A stretch of DNA of 29,142 nt from a virus. Shown here piece after piece: positions 20,538-28,549 of the stretch; position 1 is the stretch's first letter, and every line of letters begins with the position of its first letter. The notes under the pieces are model-generated. The model saw only the letters and a program-made list of their open reading frames with translations. It made no database searches and was not told where the DNA came from. The stretch lies in IMG/VR virus record IMGVR_UViG_3300017991_005540, positions 1 to 29,142 of that record; one strand, 5' to 3'. A program made the position numbers and the translations under genes.

Positions 20538-20566
20538 TTGACTCATCCATTATATTATGATATATT
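20538..20566 (+). promoter_or_regulatory. promoter P4, variant of the palindromic early promoter
   Basis: TTGACT 20538-20543, 17-base spacer, TATATT 20561-20566. The spacer/-10 sequence ATTATATTATGATATATTAT differs from P2/P3 at two of 20 positions. The SD AAGGAGGT and the RHH gene (20588) follow. It heads the replication operon. Confidence 0.75.
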
Positions 20567-20587
20567 ATTCATCAAGGAGGTATTCTA

Positions 20588-20752
20588 ATGAATAAGTCTA
20601 TCTATTTTCCAGAGGACAGCAAGACTAAAGAAATTCTTAAGCGAGTAAATGCTTGGATGGATTTGCGAAAGAAAGCATTTGGTCAGAAGATATCTTTTTC
20701 TGAAGCTGTATTACTCGGGTTAGAAAAATTAGTAACCGTTAATAAGAAATAA
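20588..20752 (+). CDS. ribbon-helix-helix (Arc/CopG-like) regulator
   Basis: A 54-residue protein starting at ATG 20588 with SD AAGGAGGT. The plan is that of an RHH DNA-binding protein: N-terminal strand KSIYFPED (residues 3-10), helix A about 12-30 (TKEILKRVNAWMDLRKKAF), turn at GQKIS, and helix B SFSEAVLLGLEKLV. RHH proteins dimerise, insert the paired strand into the major groove and often repress their own promoter. It lies 22 bases after P4, so autoregulation is likely, and it may also act on P1-P3, which share the operator. The SNF2 gene starts 4 bases later without its own SD. Confidence 0.72.
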   Translation: MNKSIYFPEDSKTKEILKRVNAWMDLRKKAFGQKISFSEAVLLGLEKLVTVNKK

Positions 20753-20755
20753 TTT

Positions 20756-22450
20756 ATGTTATTACTCCAAGCTCCCGAGGAGCATACTGGCTATTTTGAG
20801 GCCATTGTCCAAGGTAATGATTTTTACCGATACCTCAATGTAATTAAAAGCCTACCCTCAAGGCAATGGGATAAAGACCGAAAGGTTTGGACTATTGCTC
20901 TCAACGATTATGATATCTTAAAGAAAGAGTGCGAGGATAGACGATTATTAGATATCAAGCAATCTCCTCGCCTTAATGAATTGTTGATTAAATACAGAGA
21001 TTGGTGTATCGGGTTGGAGCATTTAACGAAGCAAGAAGATTGTGATTTAAACGGCATAGATATATCTTCAGCTAAACTCCCTCTAATGCCACATCAAAAA
21101 GTGGCCCTTAAATTTTTTCTACAACGGAAAACAGCACTCAATACTTCAGAAATGGGAACGGGTAAAACCTATCCGGCACTATTAACAGCAATGCATTTAA
21201 AGTCTATCGGTGAGATTAGGAATTGTCTGGTGGTCTGTATAGCATCAGTAAAATATAACTGGGTGCGTGAGATTGAGAAATGCTTACATAATGTCAGCTA
21301 TCGGGTGGTTGAAGGCTCTCCCGAAAAAAGAACAGAGGCCTATCTTGCCAAAGCATTTTTCAAAATAGTTAATTATGAAATCTTGAGAAACGATATAGAG
21401 TCGGTGCTATTTAACCTACAATTCGACTGTATTATAGTTGATGAGATACATCGTATCAGAACCCATAAAGCCAAGCAAACGAAGGCATTGATAAAGCTCG
21501 CAAAGAATTCATCATACCGTTACGGTCTTACGGGTACTCCCGTTCAGAATAAACTTCGAGACCTACACTCGATAATGAAATTTATACATCCTCACATATT
21601 CGGTAATTGGATGGTATTCGACAGACGATATATTACCAGAGGCTACTTTGGTGAGATAGCAGGATATCAACGATTGTCAGAAGTTCATAACAAGCTGAAA
21701 ACCATAATGATACGAAAATTAAAATCTGATGTATTAAAAGACCTACCGCCTAAAGTTTATAATGATTTATATATTGAGTTATCCAAGGAGCAGAGAAAAT
21801 TTTATAATGATGTCAAAAGAAATCTGTTAGAATCAGAGATAGAGGATGTTGAGGAAAAAGTTAAACAGGCAAATATATTAGCTAACATTACATTTTTACG
21901 AGAAATCTGTGATAGCTGCGAATTGATAGACCCTAATGTTAGGAAGTCAGAGAAATTAAAAGAGCTGAAAAAACTGGTAGAAGAAATTGTTGAGAACGGC
22001 CATAAAGTAGTGGTATTTTCACAATTTAGAAAAATGATAAATATTATAGCTCGAGATTTGAAGTTACCGGCTATAATATTAGATGGGAGTGTTCCGACAA
22101 CTGGTGGTGTCAGAGATAAATTAGTTAATGAATTTAGAGTGTCAGAAAAGAAAAATGTATTTCTGATGACAACTGCGGGTGGAGAAGGTATAAATCTACA
22201 ATGTGCCGATTACATAATTTTTATGGACTTACCCTTTAATCCACAGCAGATAGCTCAAATTGAAGATAGACTGCATAGGAAAGGCCAAGAGGGAACTGTT
22301 AATGTTATCAGACTAATCGCAAAAGATACTGTGGAAGATAGAGTACTGGAGATACTGAAATTTAAGACTCAATTATTTAAAGAAGTAGTTGACGGAATAA
22401 CTCAAAAGCCTGTGGGGATAAGTCAGAAGGAATTACTGAAAGCGGTTTGA
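20756..22450 (+). CDS. SNF2-family DNA helicase/translocase
   Basis: A 564-residue SF2 ATPase of the SNF2/SWI2 type. Residues 25-50 (LPSRQWDKDRKVWTI) resemble the HARP-like/N-terminal domain of bacterial SNF2 proteins. Then come the Q-like MPHQKVALKFF (111-121), motif I MGTGKT (133-138), II VDEIH (228-232), III LTGTPVQNKLRDL (258-270), the C-lobe VVVFSQFRKM, IV-V AGGEGINLQCADYIIFMDLPFNP (in order), and VI QIEDRLHRKGQEGTVNVI. Phage SNF2 proteins are thought to act in replication initiation, recombination or origin remodelling. It begins the replication block and is followed by an AT-rich gap. There is no strong SD; coupling to the RHH gene is likely. Confidence 0.92.
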   Translation: MLLLQAPEEHTGYFEAIVQGNDFYRYLNVIKSLPSRQWDKDRKVWTIALNDYDILKKECEDRRLLDIKQSPRLNELLIKYRDWCIGLEHLTKQEDCDLNGIDISSAKLPLMPHQKVALKFFLQRKTALNTSEMGTGKTYPALLTAMHLKSIGEIRNCLVVCIASVKYNWVREIEKCLHNVSYRVVEGSPEKRTEAYLAKAFFKIVNYEILRNDIESVLFNLQFDCIIVDEIHRIRTHKAKQTKALIKLAKNSSYRYGLTGTPVQNKLRDLHSIMKFIHPHIFGNWMVFDRRYITRGYFGEIAGYQRLSEVHNKLKTIMIRKLKSDVLKDLPPKVYNDLYIELSKEQRKFYNDVKRNLLESEIEDVEEKVKQANILANITFLREICDSCELIDPNVRKSEKLKELKKLVEEIVENGHKVVVFSQFRKMINIIARDLKLPAIILDGSVPTTGGVRDKLVNEFRVSEKKNVFLMTTAGGEGINLQCADYIIFMDLPFNPQQIAQIEDRLHRKGQEGTVNVIRLIAKDTVEDRVLEILKFKTQLFKEVVDGITQKPVGISQKELLKAV

Positions 22451-22459
22451 TGTCATAGG

Positions 22460-22496
22460 CTTATTATTATATTCCGAAGGAATATATAATAATAAG
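22460..22496 (+). repeat. near-perfect AT-rich hairpin in replication-region gap
   Basis: CTTATTATTATATTCC (22460-22475), loop GAA, then GGAATATATAATAATAAG (22479-22496): a 16-bp stem with a 2-base bulge. The gap 22451-22617 has no gene and is overwhelmingly A+T. It is not GC-rich and lacks a T run, so a terminator is unlikely; an origin element or operator is possible. Confidence 0.55.
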
Positions 22497-22617
22497 ACTT
22501 ATAACTTAATATACTTATATAGTAGTAATAGGATATATTAAATGATAAGAAGAAAATATAATTCAAATAATATTAAATTATTTAAAATAGAATATTATTA
22601 TATAGAGGAGTAGCAGG

Positions 22618-23049
22618 ATGGGGGAATTTAGAGTAAGGAGAGGAGTAAAGAGCTACAAGAAAACTAAAGTAGAGCATTGGACTACTGAGCAGATGTGCCT
22701 CTACTTTCAGGATGAATTTAAAAAGAAGTATGGTGTTGAAACCAGACGGCCTATGGGCCAGTTAAAAATCCATATCAACCAGAGAACGATAGCACAGCTT
22801 CACAGGCTCGAAGGTAGGCATGGTGAAATAAATGTTAATGAATTGTTTAAAATGTATATAAACTGGCTGCTTGATAGAAAGACCGTCAAGAATTTTAGGG
22901 TTTGGTATTTTAGCAAACAAGAGATAATGGTTGACTTCCTTGATGAGCGGGCTAAAGATATCGCAGATAAGAGTATGGGTAGCTTAGAAGCGTTTATGAA
23001 GCAGGAAGAAGAAAAAATCAGGAGGGCGAAAGAATTTTATGGCTTTTAA
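22618..23049 (+). CDS. hypothetical protein in replication operon (143 aa)
   Basis: ATG 22618 after GAGGAGTAGCAGG. Basic N terminus (FRVRRGVKSYKKTK), a centre with LKIHINQRTIAQLHRLE, and a helical acidic end (FMKQEEEKIRRAKEFYGF). No family recognised. It overlaps the next gene by 11 bases and precedes the DnaC-like loader, so a role in replication initiation (for example origin binding) is plausible but unproven. Confidence 0.62.
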   Translation: MGEFRVRRGVKSYKKTKVEHWTTEQMCLYFQDEFKKKYGVETRRPMGQLKIHINQRTIAQLHRLEGRHGEINVNELFKMYINWLLDRKTVKNFRVWYFSKQEIMVDFLDERAKDIADKSMGSLEAFMKQEEEKIRRAKEFYGF

Positions 23050-23296
23050 ACGGGCAGATAGGTTTTCGATTAAGTATCACAAGGAATTGGGGTTAGAAGA
23101 ACGGAGGAAGGTATTTCTTAAATCTCGGCCAGACATCAGTAAGTTTTTATTTGAAAGCAATATCTGGCGTAGGATGCCGAGAATAATGCAGTACCTTAAA
23201 GAGATTAAGAGTTGTTTGGGATATTCAGAAAATACTTCATTTTCAGATATACTTAGGATGTTGAAAAAGACTTATGATAAGATGAATAAAAAATAG
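23039..23296 (+). CDS. hypothetical basic protein (85 aa)
   Basis: ATG 23039 overlaps the upstream end; SD-like GGAGGGCGA lies about 14 bases upstream. Helical and basic (YHKELGLEERRKVFLKSR; MPRIMQYLKEIKSCLGY). No family recognised. The 31-base gap after it holds TACTGGCTATAATACT, a possible weak -10. Confidence 0.58.
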   Translation: MAFKRADRFSIKYHKELGLEERRKVFLKSRPDISKFLFESNIWRRMPRIMQYLKEIKSCLGYSENTSFSDILRMLKKTYDKMNKK

Positions 23297-23327
23297 GTTA
23301 CTGGCTATAATACTATGAGGGTAAGAT

Positions 23328-24077
23328 ATGGAAAATGAAATGCGAGAACGAGCCAGAGGGATTGTAAAATTTACCGAGTTAGAGGTAGAAGAATTAAATA
23401 TTATTAAAGAAGAAGTATTTACGGGTAAAGGAACGGATGATGATAAACGGGCTAAATTACAGAGGGCTTATAAATATTTTGGAGCCAGTTTACCAAAGAG
23501 TTACTGGCCTATAAAGTGGGATGATTTTATAGGCGATGCTGATGCTAAAAAATTTGTTATGGCCTACTGTAAGAATTTAGACGAAGCCCTAAAGTGCGGT
23601 CAGGGGTTACTATTTTATGGGTCACACGGAGTAGGTAAAACAACTTTGGCTTGTCTGGTAGGTAAAGATGCCTTAACTCAAGGATTTACGGTGAAATATC
23701 TGCCGTTTTCTAAATTACTTGATTGGGTAATGAGTTCATTTGACGATACTTCGGTTAAGGTGGCTATGAATATTGTTCTTGAAAGGGTGGAAGTCTTAAT
23801 TCTGGATGATATCGGCAAAGAATATGACGGAGTACGGAAACAATTAAATCCAATGGTTCGACTCAGGCTTGATTCGGTTTTAAGGGAGCGGTTGAATAGG
23901 AATAGAGTAACTATTATTAGTACTAATTATAATTTACAAGAGTTAAATAAACAATATGGAGAGTCGGTAATATCAATACTTTATGGAGCGTGTAAAATGC
24001 TCGCAGTAAAAGGGGAAGATTATAGAAAGGGCGGAATAGGCCGAGAGTTTTGGGATAAGGTGAGTAAAAATGCGTGA
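23328..24077 (+). CDS. DnaC-like helicase loader (AAA+ ATPase)
   Basis: A 249-residue AAA+ protein of the DnaC/IstB type. Walker A GSHGVGKTT (98-106), Walker B VLILDDIG (156-163), sensor-1 TIISTNY near residue 205, and the box-VII-like segment RLRLDSVLRERLNRNRVT. Such proteins load the replicative helicase onto ssDNA. The gene overlaps the DnaB-like helicase gene by 8 bases, which supports that partnership. The Zn-binding N terminus of E. coli DnaC is not present. The N-terminal helical part (EELNIIKEEVFTGKGTDDD) probably contacts the helicase. Confidence 0.86.
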   Translation: MENEMRERARGIVKFTELEVEELNIIKEEVFTGKGTDDDKRAKLQRAYKYFGASLPKSYWPIKWDDFIGDADAKKFVMAYCKNLDEALKCGQGLLFYGSHGVGKTTLACLVGKDALTQGFTVKYLPFSKLLDWVMSSFDDTSVKVAMNIVLERVEVLILDDIGKEYDGVRKQLNPMVRLRLDSVLRERLNRNRVTIISTNYNLQELNKQYGESVISILYGACKMLAVKGEDYRKGGIGREFWDKVSKNA

Positions 24078-25380
24078 TTTAGCACAATTTGAAAGACAGG
24101 TGATAAGAGGATTATTACAGGGCTATGATACTAAAGCCATAGTCACTAATCTGACAATAGGTAGCTTTGAGTTAGTTCCTATGCGACAGATATTTCTGGC
24201 TATGAATAGTTATTTTAATAGATTTAATGAAGTACCTCAACTGGATGTATTGGTTAATGAGATTCAAAAAATGCCGATAAAGCCAGAGGAGATTTCAAAT
24301 ATAGTAGCTTTTCTGGAAAAGAAGGATGAGATAACCGAGGATAAATTTAGATATGCCTATGAAGAAGTAACTCGGGCACATAAATCTCGCCGACTTAAAG
24401 TGTCAATGAAAAAGGCCATAGCTCACATAGACGCCGATAATCCAGATAAGGCACAGGATATTTTGTTAAAGGATTTGACGGATGTAGCTGCAGGTGGCAG
24501 GGATGTAGTGGTAGTTGATTATTACGAGAATTTTGTTGACAGGATGACTACCGTACAGAAGCGACAGAAAAATCCAGAGTTAGATAAAAAGTTCTGTATC
24601 TCGACAGGTATAGAAAAGCTTGATACAGAGCTTGATGGTGGTTTAAGAAATGGTGAATTAGGTCTTATGATGGCTCCGCCCGAAGGTGGAAAGTCAATAT
24701 CACTACAAGATATAACGATATCAGCCATTTTGGCAGGATATAAAGTTTGTTTTGTAACTATTGAAATGACACCCGAGCAAACGGCTTATAGGTTTGATTC
24801 GAGGTTAGCCCAAATTAAATATAGAAAATTCAGACGGGCTCAAATGTCTGAGGACGATTACGAAAAATGGGATGCGGAGGTCTCGAAATTAAAACCAAAT
24901 GCCCTAAAAATTCTGGGAGTACCAGAAGGTTGCAGTTGCCGGTTGATAGGTGCGGAGCTATCTAAGTTATCGGGAGTATTTCAGCCAGATATGGTGGTGG
25001 TTGACTATGTTGGGATAATGAGTCCAAACGAAGGCGGTTACCAGTCGGCTATGGATTGGAAATATATCGGTGAGATAGTTAAGAATTTAAAAGGTCTGGC
25101 CCTCAAGCTGAATATTCCGATATGGTCGGCAGCCCAGTTACTGGTAGGAGCAAAAGAAAAGGTGGAGTTGAGCTTTGGAGATATCGGATTAGCCAGACAG
25201 CAGATAGCAGCCCACGCTGATATAGCCATAGGAATTATTCAGACAAGCCAGATGAGGACGATGGATTTAACTAAGCTACAATTTATTAAAATAAGGGAAG
25301 GTTGCGAAAATAGATTTTTAGAAATAAATAGTGACTATGATAGGATTAGCTTAGTCAGGAGGTCGATAGATGGGATTTAA
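24070..25380 (+). CDS. DnaB-like replicative helicase
   Basis: A 436-residue RecA-fold (SF4) helicase. The N-terminal 130 residues are helical and DnaB-N-like (LAQFERQVIRGLLQGYD). Residues 178-192 (STGIEKLDTELDGGL) form the standard entry to the motor. Walker A is APPEGGKS (202-209), where the usual second Gly is followed directly by GK. The catalytic Glu is in VTIEMTPEQTAYRF (229-242), Walker B VVVDYVGIM (309-317), and AAQL near residue 355 is followed by the arginine-finger region. It unwinds the fork 5'-3' and contacts primase. Overlaps: 8 bases with the loader gene, 11 with the primase gene. Confidence 0.88.
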   Translation: MRDLAQFERQVIRGLLQGYDTKAIVTNLTIGSFELVPMRQIFLAMNSYFNRFNEVPQLDVLVNEIQKMPIKPEEISNIVAFLEKKDEITEDKFRYAYEEVTRAHKSRRLKVSMKKAIAHIDADNPDKAQDILLKDLTDVAAGGRDVVVVDYYENFVDRMTTVQKRQKNPELDKKFCISTGIEKLDTELDGGLRNGELGLMMAPPEGGKSISLQDITISAILAGYKVCFVTIEMTPEQTAYRFDSRLAQIKYRKFRRAQMSEDDYEKWDAEVSKLKPNALKILGVPEGCSCRLIGAELSKLSGVFQPDMVVVDYVGIMSPNEGGYQSAMDWKYIGEIVKNLKGLALKLNIPIWSAAQLLVGAKEKVELSFGDIGLARQQIAAHADIAIGIIQTSQMRTMDLTKLQFIKIREGCENRFLEINSDYDRISLVRRSIDGI

Positions 25381-26323
25381 AGACCTTCAAGAGAAGATGA
25401 ATTTACAGGTTGTTTTTAAGGAATTAGGCGTTGAGGGAGCGTTCTCGGGTAAGGAGTATATTGCGTGTTGTCCGATGCCAGAACACGAAGATAAGAATCC
25501 TTCATTTTCAATATCAACCGAGGGTAAGAGTAAAGGCCTCTGGCGATGTTTTAGTTGTGGTTCATCAGGCAATATAATCCATTTGGTTCAAAGAGTTTTA
25601 GGACTTGAAAGAAATGAGGCCGTTCATAAGCTTTTAGAGTGGTCTGGTTATGGTGATAGAATAGTGTCGCCCACCACGAAAGAAATTATCAGCTTATTGG
25701 GTGATGAGCAGGAGGATGTAGAAGAAGATATTGTTAAGATACCGATGCCTAAAGTATCTAATAGTATTAAGTCAGTAGTAAATTATCTAATGGAAAAGAG
25801 GAGATATACCGAGAATAAAGCGGGTGAGATAGCTTATCATTTTCAGATGAAATTTTCTACGGATGGTTATTATAAAGATAGAATTATAATTCCTATATTT
25901 GATTCTATTGGTTCACAGATAACTTTCTTAGCTTGTGATGTAACAGGGCAGCAACCGAAGAAGGTGCTTCAACCGAAGGGAAGTCCTATGGGGAGGTTAT
26001 TGTTCAATAATAACAATGTATCAAGTGATTATGTATGGGTTGTTGAGGGAGTTTGGGATGCTATTAGACTCTGGAATTTTGGAGAACCTGCGGTAGCTGT
26101 ATTCGGTTCGCATTTAACCAGTCATCAGGCTAAATTATTGATATCAAAATATAATGATGTCTTTTTACTTTATGATGGCGATGATGCAGGTCGGGAAACT
26201 CAAAATAAGGCTTATGAATTATTAAGCCCTTACCTCAATGTCAGGGATGTTAAATTGCAGTATGGTGACCCTGATGATTTAATGTTTGCAGAGTTTAGGG
26301 ATTTATTGAGAACCATTAAATAG
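25370..26323 (+). CDS. DnaG-like primase (CHC2 zinc finger + Toprim)
   Basis: A 317-residue DnaG-type primase. Zinc-binding residues C34, H39, C60 and C63 occur in CCPMPEHEDKNPSFSI and LWRCFSCGSSGNIIHLV, with a C-x4-H spacing seen in phage CHC2 fingers. Toprim motifs are VVEGVWDAI near 224-232 (metal-binding Glu) and LLYDGDDAGRE near 256-266 (DGDxAG). A C-terminal helicase-interaction domain is minimal. It makes RNA primers for lagging-strand synthesis with the neighbouring helicase. A polymerase gene is not in the window and must lie beyond it or be supplied by the host. Confidence 0.9.
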   Translation: MGFKDLQEKMNLQVVFKELGVEGAFSGKEYIACCPMPEHEDKNPSFSISTEGKSKGLWRCFSCGSSGNIIHLVQRVLGLERNEAVHKLLEWSGYGDRIVSPTTKEIISLLGDEQEDVEEDIVKIPMPKVSNSIKSVVNYLMEKRRYTENKAGEIAYHFQMKFSTDGYYKDRIIIPIFDSIGSQITFLACDVTGQQPKKVLQPKGSPMGRLLFNNNNVSSDYVWVVEGVWDAIRLWNFGEPAVAVFGSHLTSHQAKLLISKYNDVFLLYDGDDAGRETQNKAYELLSPYLNVRDVKLQYGDPDDLMFAEFRDLLRTIK

Positions 26324-26332
26324 GAGGATATT

Positions 26333-26500
26333 ATGTGGTGTCAATATGGGAATCAATGTAATGCAGAAGCAAAATATAAAATTAAGGTTAGGAAATCTAA
26401 TGGAGCAGAGGTAGCTAAAACAGTATGTAAAGAACATCGAGACCATTACGAAAAGGTGGCTAAAGCTAACGGATGGGAGTTTATGGAAATCAATGGCTGA
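26333..26500 (+). CDS. 55-residue zinc-binding mini-protein
   Basis: ATG 26333 after TAGGAGG. C3, C9 (WCQYGNQCNAEA) and C32, H35 (TVCKEHRDHYEKVA) give a treble-clef-like zinc site of the sort found in many tiny phage proteins. Ends by overlapping the next gene by 8 bases. Confidence 0.65.
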   Translation: MWCQYGNQCNAEAKYKIKVRKSNGAEVAKTVCKEHRDHYEKVAKANGWEFMEING

Positions 26501-26753
26501 AATTCGTCTGCTTCACAAGCTTGGTATTGTTAGTTATAAAAGACGGGAGAATTATTTTTACAGGGTGAATTTAAAATTTTTGGGTGGTAAGATTAAGAAT
26601 CTTCGCTTTACAGATTTGGATGGGAAGCAGTTGGAAGCTATAAAAACTATAAGTGTTCCACCGCATCCAGACGAGAAGTATATGTATTATGTACTTATAC
26701 CTTTGGTTTATGGATGCGAGAAGAAGATGATTTATATTCACTTTGAAAGTTGA
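26493..26753 (+). CDS. hypothetical beta-rich protein (86 aa)
   Basis: ATG 26493 overlaps the upstream end. Alternating strands (VSYKRRENYFYRVNLKFLG; KYMYYVLIPLVYGCEKKMIYIHFES) and a basic surface. No family recognised. Its stop is 3 bases from the metallophosphoesterase start. Confidence 0.58.
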   Translation: MAEIRLLHKLGIVSYKRRENYFYRVNLKFLGGKIKNLRFTDLDGKQLEAIKTISVPPHPDEKYMYYVLIPLVYGCEKKMIYIHFES

Positions 26754-26755
26754 TT

Positions 26756-27502
26756 ATGAGTTATAAAGTAATAGCGGCTATCAACGATTTACACTGGCCC
26801 TTTGCCGATAAAAAGGCTTGGGCTGTGACACAATTATTTTTGAGGGATATCAAACCAGATAAAATAATTATGTTGGGTGATATGCTTGACGAACCTCAAC
26901 TAAGTAAATTTGATAAAGACCCTTCCCGTAAAGATACAGTACAGAGGGATGCAGACGGCTTAAAGGTACAGCTTAATATCATAAGGGAAAATCATGTTGA
27001 TGCTGAATTAGTTTATATGTTTGGTAATCACGATGAGAGACTAAGAAAATATATTTGGAGGGCAGCACCGGGCTTAGATTCTATAAAGTTTATTAAACTT
27101 GAGAAGATATTGGGCTTAGAGAAAATGAATTATAAATTCTATACTCGAGCTAATGAGCTACATCGTGAGGGTAATTTATTATTTACTCACGGCACAATGG
27201 TAAGCCAAGATTCAGGGATGACGGCTCGCAGGATGGTTAAGAAATACGGGATGAGCATAATGCACGGCCATACTCACAGGGGAGGTTCACATTACGATAC
27301 AAAAGTTAATAAAACATTGGGAGGATGGGAAAATTTTTGTCTTTGTGATTTAGGATTAGCGAAGATATGGGGTACAGGCCATCCGAACTGGCAGCAGGGA
27401 TTATCGCTGATTTATATGAAACCGCCTAAGCGGTTTATCGTCAATCAGATTTTAATTTATAAAGGCTCGTTAATGTTTGGCGGGCAGGAGTGGAAAGTAT
27501 GA
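26756..27502 (+). CDS. calcineurin-like metallophosphoesterase
   Basis: A 248-residue two-metal phosphoesterase. I use ATG 26756 rather than the TTG at 26750. Motifs in order: AINDLHWPF (D-x-H), MLGDMLDEPQ (GDxxD), MFGNHDERLR (GNHD), LLFTHGTMV and MHGHTHRGG (GHTH). These form a complete metal site. Phage members cleave phosphodiesters or nucleotides and are common beside replication genes. Candidate roles are nuclease or nucleotide turnover, or removal of defence-related nucleotides; the substrate is not readable from sequence. Only a weak SD (GAAAG). Confidence 0.88.
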   Translation: MSYKVIAAINDLHWPFADKKAWAVTQLFLRDIKPDKIIMLGDMLDEPQLSKFDKDPSRKDTVQRDADGLKVQLNIIRENHVDAELVYMFGNHDERLRKYIWRAAPGLDSIKFIKLEKILGLEKMNYKFYTRANELHREGNLLFTHGTMVSQDSGMTARRMVKKYGMSIMHGHTHRGGSHYDTKVNKTLGGWENFCLCDLGLAKIWGTGHPNWQQGLSLIYMKPPKRFIVNQILIYKGSLMFGGQEWKV

Positions 27503-28002
27503 GGATAGTATTTGATTTGGATGGAGTGTTAAGAGATTTAATGGGTTACTTAAATGATAAGTATGGAGTACCTGCTCCTACGGATTATTTCTGGATTCAT
27601 CAAGGGAAGAATATTTATCAATGGTTGGAGGATGATAATTTATTTGCGTTAATATATGCTCCGGTAACAGAGTATTTTCATTTAATTAGAAAGAGTGTAA
27701 ATATAGTCGAGATTTGGACTCATCAACCAGTTGCTTGGAGGTCGAAAACGGAATCTTGGATAACCAATAATCTGGGTGATAAATGTTTAGTTAATTACTT
27801 TACTCCCGAAGAAAAGAAGGCAAGACTTCTCGAGGAAAAATGTATCTGGCTTGTGGAAGATAATCCTGTAATGGCAAAATTGCCGAGGATTCTTTTGATA
27901 GACAGATTATATAATCGGGATGTTGAGACGGAGCATCGAATTCGGGATACAAACGATTTAAAGGTGTGGTTAGACAGAAATGAAAGTGGAAGAACGCTTT
28001 AA
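27499..28002 (+). CDS. HAD-family 5'(3')-deoxyribonucleotidase-like protein
   Basis: A 167-residue HAD phosphatase-like protein starting at ATG 27499, which overlaps the upstream stop (ATGA). Motif I is FDLDGVLRD (D6, D8). A segment VEIWTHQPVAWRSKTESWI corresponds to motif II with Thr instead of Ser, and WLVEDNPVM is motif IV (ED). The fold and size suit NT5C-type 5'(3')-deoxyribonucleotidases, which phages use to balance nucleotide pools. It lies directly before a dNMP kinase, in keeping with nucleotide metabolism. Confidence 0.75.
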   Translation: MRIVFDLDGVLRDLMGYLNDKYGVPAPTDYFWIHQGKNIYQWLEDDNLFALIYAPVTEYFHLIRKSVNIVEIWTHQPVAWRSKTESWITNNLGDKCLVNYFTPEEKKARLLEEKCIWLVEDNPVMAKLPRILLIDRLYNRDVETEHRIRDTNDLKVWLDRNESGRTL

Positions 28003-28549
28003 AAAATTACCTAATGTCTACTTTGTAGGCAAAGCAGGCTCGGGCAAGACTTATAGTGCGAATTATCTTATTGAAAATTACGGCTATATACGAGCTAAAT
28101 TTGCGTTCCCAGTTTATAATCTGGCCTTTGATTATTTTAATATGAAGGGCAAGAATAGGGAACTATTACAAGCCATCGGTACAGAAGTTGGCAGAAATAT
28201 GGTTGACGGTAATATTTGGATAAACAGATTTAAGGAAGATATTTTTATTATTGAGCATACCTATAAATCTCTTTACAAAATGGAGGTTAATCTTGTAGCT
28301 GATGATGTTCGATTTCCTAATGAGCATAAGCTTTTACAAAGTATGGGGTGGGTAGGCATATATCTTGATGTGCCAGATGATATCAGGGTAAAGAGATTAG
28401 CTAATCGTGATGGTAATGCACAGGTTGAGACATTAAGCCATAGTTCTGAAACAATAGTAGATTCTTTTAAGGATGATTTAATTAAGGCTGACGCCTCGGG
28501 AACTCTCGAGCATATGTATCAGCAGATAGGAGATATCTTAGAGTGTTAA
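27980..28549 (+). CDS. deoxynucleoside monophosphate kinase
   Basis: A 189-residue P-loop kinase. GKAGSGKTYSAN (17-28) is the Walker A. NLVADDVRFPNEHKLLQ near 103-120 matches the DVRFPNE motif of phage dNMP kinases (T4 gp1/T5 type), and DDIRVKRLANRDG forms the lid region. It converts dNMPs to dNDPs for phage DNA synthesis. It overlaps the HAD gene by 23 bases; no clear SD, so translational coupling is likely. Confidence 0.86.
   Translation: MKVEERFKKLPNVYFVGKAGSGKTYSANYLIENYGYIRAKFAFPVYNLAFDYFNMKGKNRELLQAIGTEVGRNMVDGNIWINRFKEDIFIIEHTYKSLYKMEVNLVADDVRFPNEHKLLQSMGWVGIYLDVPDDIRVKRLANRDGNAQVETLSHSSETIVDSFKDDLIKADASGTLEHMYQQIGDILEC

Noticed and set aside
22460-22496. Rho-independent terminator
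   Set aside because: The stem is almost all A/T and not followed by a T run, so terminator strength would be low; treated as an origin/operator candidate.
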